From NCBI RefSeq assembly GCF_020509005.1, contig NC_063015.1, forward strand, positions 1,364,001-1,428,000: 64,000 nucleotides of DNA, written 5' to 3'. Shown here one piece after another: positions 61,197 to 64,000 of this stretch (position 1 is the first letter of the stretch; every line of letters starts with the position of its first letter). The translations under genes and the position numbers were made by a program. The notes beneath the pieces are model-generated. The model saw only the letters and a list, made by a program, of their open reading frames with translations. It was not told the DNA's origin and ran no database searches. Origin of the DNA: Fulvia fulva (lineage: Eukaryota > Ascomycota > Dothideomycetes > Mycosphaerellales > Mycosphaerellaceae).

Positions 61197-64000
61197 TTGA
61201 GACACCCAATCTTACCACTATCCAGTACAATGTCAACAAAAGCCAGCACAAGGTCTAGAGAAGCTTTCTCCAAGCACTGGACCCAAAGAAACACCTAGTC
61301 ATTGTAGTCCAGGAACCTTGGATCAACAGCAAATCCAACAGACCATCTACTGCTAACGACCCAAGGTATCACACACTCCTAGCCAAACAAGGCACCCCTA
61401 GAACATGCATGTACATCAGCAAAGAGATGGCAACAGACAGCTGGGAACAAATCCAACAGGAAGGGGGAGACATCACCTCAGTCAGACTCAACACCAACCA
61501 AGGCAGCATCCACATCCACAGTGTATACAACCCACCCCCCAGCTCCAGAAGCAGCACCCAGCTGGGCACACTACAACAGCTGCCAGACATCTTGCAGAGT
61601 GACTCCCAACACATCGTGCTGGGAGACTTCAACTTGCACCATCCTACATGGGGATCAGACTTTGCACCTGCCCATCACTTCCTAGCTAACAGACTCCTCT
61701 CCACTACCCAAAGCAACAACATGCACCTAGTTACCCCAAAGGGCCTAACTACCTGGTCACAGAGAGCAAGCTCAAGCACCATTGACCTGTGCTTTGCATC
61801 ACATGACCTGCAGCAGAAGGTCACTAGATGCTGGGTTAACCAGGACTTGGAGTCCTCATCAGATCACCTCCCAATTCAGGTGGAGTTTGAAACACAGACA
61901 CAGCAGGAAGGAGACCTAGAACCTCAGCTGGCCTGGAAGGCAGCCAACTGGGAACAGATCAGACAAGACCTGGAACAGAAGCTAGCTGGACTAGAGACCA
62001 GGAGACTGGAAACAGCCTTAGACATAGACCAAGCAGTGGCAGAACTGGTTAGAACAATGCAGGAAACTGCAGCAGCCCACACCAGAGAAAAGAAACAGTC
62101 ACTGTACCAGAAGCCATTCTGGACAAAGGAATGCTCAGAGAAGGTCAAGGCAGCCAGGCAGGCCAGGAGAGCCCTTACCCAGAGTCACTCCCAGGAAGCA
62201 TGGGACAGATACAACCAGGCAACCAGAGACAAGAAGGCCCAGATCAAGAGGGACAAGATGCTGGAGTGGAGGTCAACAGTTGGATCCATTACCCAGAATC
62301 CTGAGAAGATGTGGAAACTAGCAAAGTGGGCAAGACAACCCACACAGGACAGAAACATGCTACCCCAGTTTCCAAACATTGAAGACCAGGAAGGAGTAAT
62401 CCAACACACTCTCCCAGGAAAGGCACAGGCATTGGGGAAACATTTCTTTGGCACACAGGTAGAAGCTGACCTGCAGGATCTGGAGGGCAGTGTGTATCCA
62501 ACACCACTAGAGCAATCCTGCACAGTGGGAGAGGGAGAGATCAAGAGCATCATTAAGAGACTCTCAGGAAACAAGGCCCCAGGACCAGATAGGATTCCAA
62601 ACTTGTTCATCAAGACATGCAAGGACCAGATCTCCCCTGCACTGTCAAACATCTTTTCACAGTGCTGGCCCAAGGACACTGCCCTAAACACTTCAAGGAG
62701 TCACTGACTGTGGTCTTAAGAAAACCACAGAAAGAGGACTACACAAAGCTAAAGGCATACAGACCTATTGCCTTGCTCAACACACTAGGCAAACTCCTGG
62801 AAAAGATCATAGCAGAAAGGCTGACAAACCTAGCTGAAGAACATAGAATCCTTCCTGAAGAACAGATGGGAGGCAGGAAACAAAGATCAACACTAACAGC
62901 TGTAGAACTTATCACAGAGCAGATCAAGACCCTGTGGCACTTTAGGAACAACAAAGCAGCCACACTCCTCTCACTGGACATATTAGGAGCCTTTGACAAT
63001 GTCTCACACCAGAGGCTGATCCACATCCTGAAACAGAAGGCTATCCCTAACTGGACAGTCCAGTTCATCCAGTCCTTCCTTAGAGGCAGAACCACAAGAC
63101 TAAGACTGGGCAGATACAAATCTGACAGCATGCCTACAGAGACAGGAATCCTACAGGGATCAACAATGTCTCCAATCCTGTTTCTCCTCTTTATGGCAGA
63201 CCTGCCAGCAAAGCTAAACTCTAGAAACACATCAGCCTCAGGGTTTGTGGATGACACAAACATCCTAGCCTGGTCAGACAGCACAGAAGAGAACTGCAGA
63301 ATCTTGCAGAAGAAACACAAGGAATGTGAGGAATGGGCCAGGAAACATGGAGCCAGATTTGCCCTAGAGAAGTATCAACTCATCCACTTCAGTGGAGCCA
63401 GAAACAGACACAATATGCAAGCCCCAATCACCATCAGGGACACACAACAGAACCCTCAAGTGAATTAAGGGTGCTAGGAATATGGCTGGATCCAAAGCTC
63501 AGCTAGGGACCACAGGTCAAGAAAGCACAGGCAAGAGCAGACAACAACAGGCAATCAATTGACAGGCTTACAGCCTCCACATGGGGAGCCACATTTGCGA
63601 AAGCAAAGGTTATGTACAAGGCCATTGTGAAGCCAGCCATGCTATATGGAGCCCAGATCTGGTCAGCCCAAGACAAGATCCTAAAGAGAATTGCAGATCC
63701 TATCAGCAGAGCCCAAGCCTCCTGTCTGAAAAAGGTGCTTGGAGCATACAAGTCAACTCCAACAAGGGTGGTCGAAATGGAGTCTGGCTCCTCACCAGCC
63801 AAGCTCTACCTTCAAGGGTTGAGATACCAGTATGCAGGAAAGACGTCTGCATACCCAGCCCAGCTAGTAATCCAGAAGGCAGTCAACAAAATCAGGAGCC
63901 AGTGCACAAGAAGGCACAGACAAGCAAGACCCAATCCAGCCCCACAGAAGCAGCAGGACCTGCAGAAGTTCAAAGAACTAACAGAACAGCTGCACCTAGC
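61193..64000 (+). pseudogene. LINE ORF2 (endonuclease-reverse transcriptase), stops and frameshifts, incomplete
   Basis: ATG 61193 starts MIETPNLTTIQYNVNKSQHK. The apurinic-type endonuclease domain has VQEPWI, HIVLGDFNLHHPTWG and SSDHLPI. The reverse transcriptase begins at NKAPGPDRIPNLFI (about 62565) and continues with YRPIALLNTLGKLLEKI, LSLDILGAFDNVSHQRL, GILQGSTMSPILFLLF and the catalytic GFVDDTNILAW (about 63241). Lesions seen are TAG 61256-61258, a frameshift near 62655-62670, a frameshift near 63455, and a TAG in LDPKLS-x-GPQ (about 63503) where Trp is expected. The thumb-like region (LGAYKSTPTRVVEMES) is still readable to the window edge. Confidence 0.85.

Larger units (their letters stand above)
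59928..64000 (+). mobile_element. Degenerate non-LTR retrotransposon (Tad/I-like LINE), cut by right window edge
   Basis: The element has a gag-like ORF1 with CCHC zinc knuckles and an ORF2 with endonuclease and reverse transcriptase, both on the plus strand. This order fits the Tad1/I group of fungal LINEs. The two frames overlap by ATGA at 61193-61196. Nonsense codons occur in ORF1 (two) and ORF2 (at least two), with two frameshifts in ORF2. The sequence is strikingly poor in CpG and rich in CpA and TpG compared with the host genes. RNase H and the 3' tail, if present, lie beyond the window. Confidence 0.88.

Noticed and set aside
61193..64000. LINE treated as an active element
   Set aside because: Both ORFs contain nonsense codons and ORF2 has two frameshifts.
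1..64000. CRISPR arrays, operons, tRNA or rRNA genes
   Set aside because: The DNA is fungal; no spaced direct-repeat array, tRNA-like cloverleaf or rRNA segment was recognised by eye. A tRNA scan would be decisive.

Overview
The window is nuclear DNA of a filamentous ascomycete. Most genes carry 44-60 bp GT-AG introns with fungal splice signals. The set includes an NBR1-type autophagy receptor, Nsp1, ELL, Gpi15, Dgk1, Pus3, His5 and an NADP isocitrate dehydrogenase ending in SKL. There are also fungus-specific families (DUF3431, LLRLPAELR-type F-box-like proteins) and a Tad-like non-LTR retrotransposon. A dothideomycete (Capnodiales/Mycosphaerellales-like) fits best, but that placement is inference from gene content and style only.

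Layout. 1-0.8 kb: decayed SET-domain gene running off the left edge. 2-14 kb: housekeeping genes (NBR1-like receptor, conserved fungal protein, HIS5, DGK1, NSP1, LURP/tubby-like protein). 14-17 kb: an N-carbamoyl-D-amino-acid hydrolase and a D-hydantoinase/dihydropyrimidinase, divergent around a 428 bp promoter with an inverted repeat. 17-24 kb: cation/proton antiporter, PUS3, GPI15 and two F-box-like paralogues. 24.8-29.7 kb: a cytochrome-b2-like dehydrogenase with a one-base frameshift, an Asp/Glu-racemase/arylmalonate-decarboxylase family enzyme and an NCS1 Fur-type permease. 31.5-40 kb: ELL, a D-2-hydroxyacid dehydrogenase and a GST whose stop codons are one base apart, DUF3431, a membrane protein and a 67-aa two-exon gene. 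40-43 kb: a structured ~480 bp inverted-repeat element and a dead sugar transporter. 43-50 kb: GST, mitochondrial RNA-binding-like protein, SprT-like protease, conserved fungal protein, isocitrate dehydrogenase. 50-59.5 kb: a dead APC amino-acid permease, a serine carboxypeptidase, a second inverted-repeat element, a GST-fold protein and a divergent kinase. 59.7-64 kb: a degenerate LINE running off the right edge.

Two themes stand out. First, hydantoinase, D-carbamoylase, a racemase-superfamily enzyme and an NCS1 permease lie within about 16 kb and resemble the parts of bacterial hydantoin-utilisation operons. They are spliced eukaryotic genes and are interrupted by unrelated genes, so shared function is a hypothesis. 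Second, gene decay is common: the SET gene, the MFS transporter, the APC permease and the LINE all keep recognisable reading order but carry several nonsense codons, and cytochrome b2 has a single frameshift.
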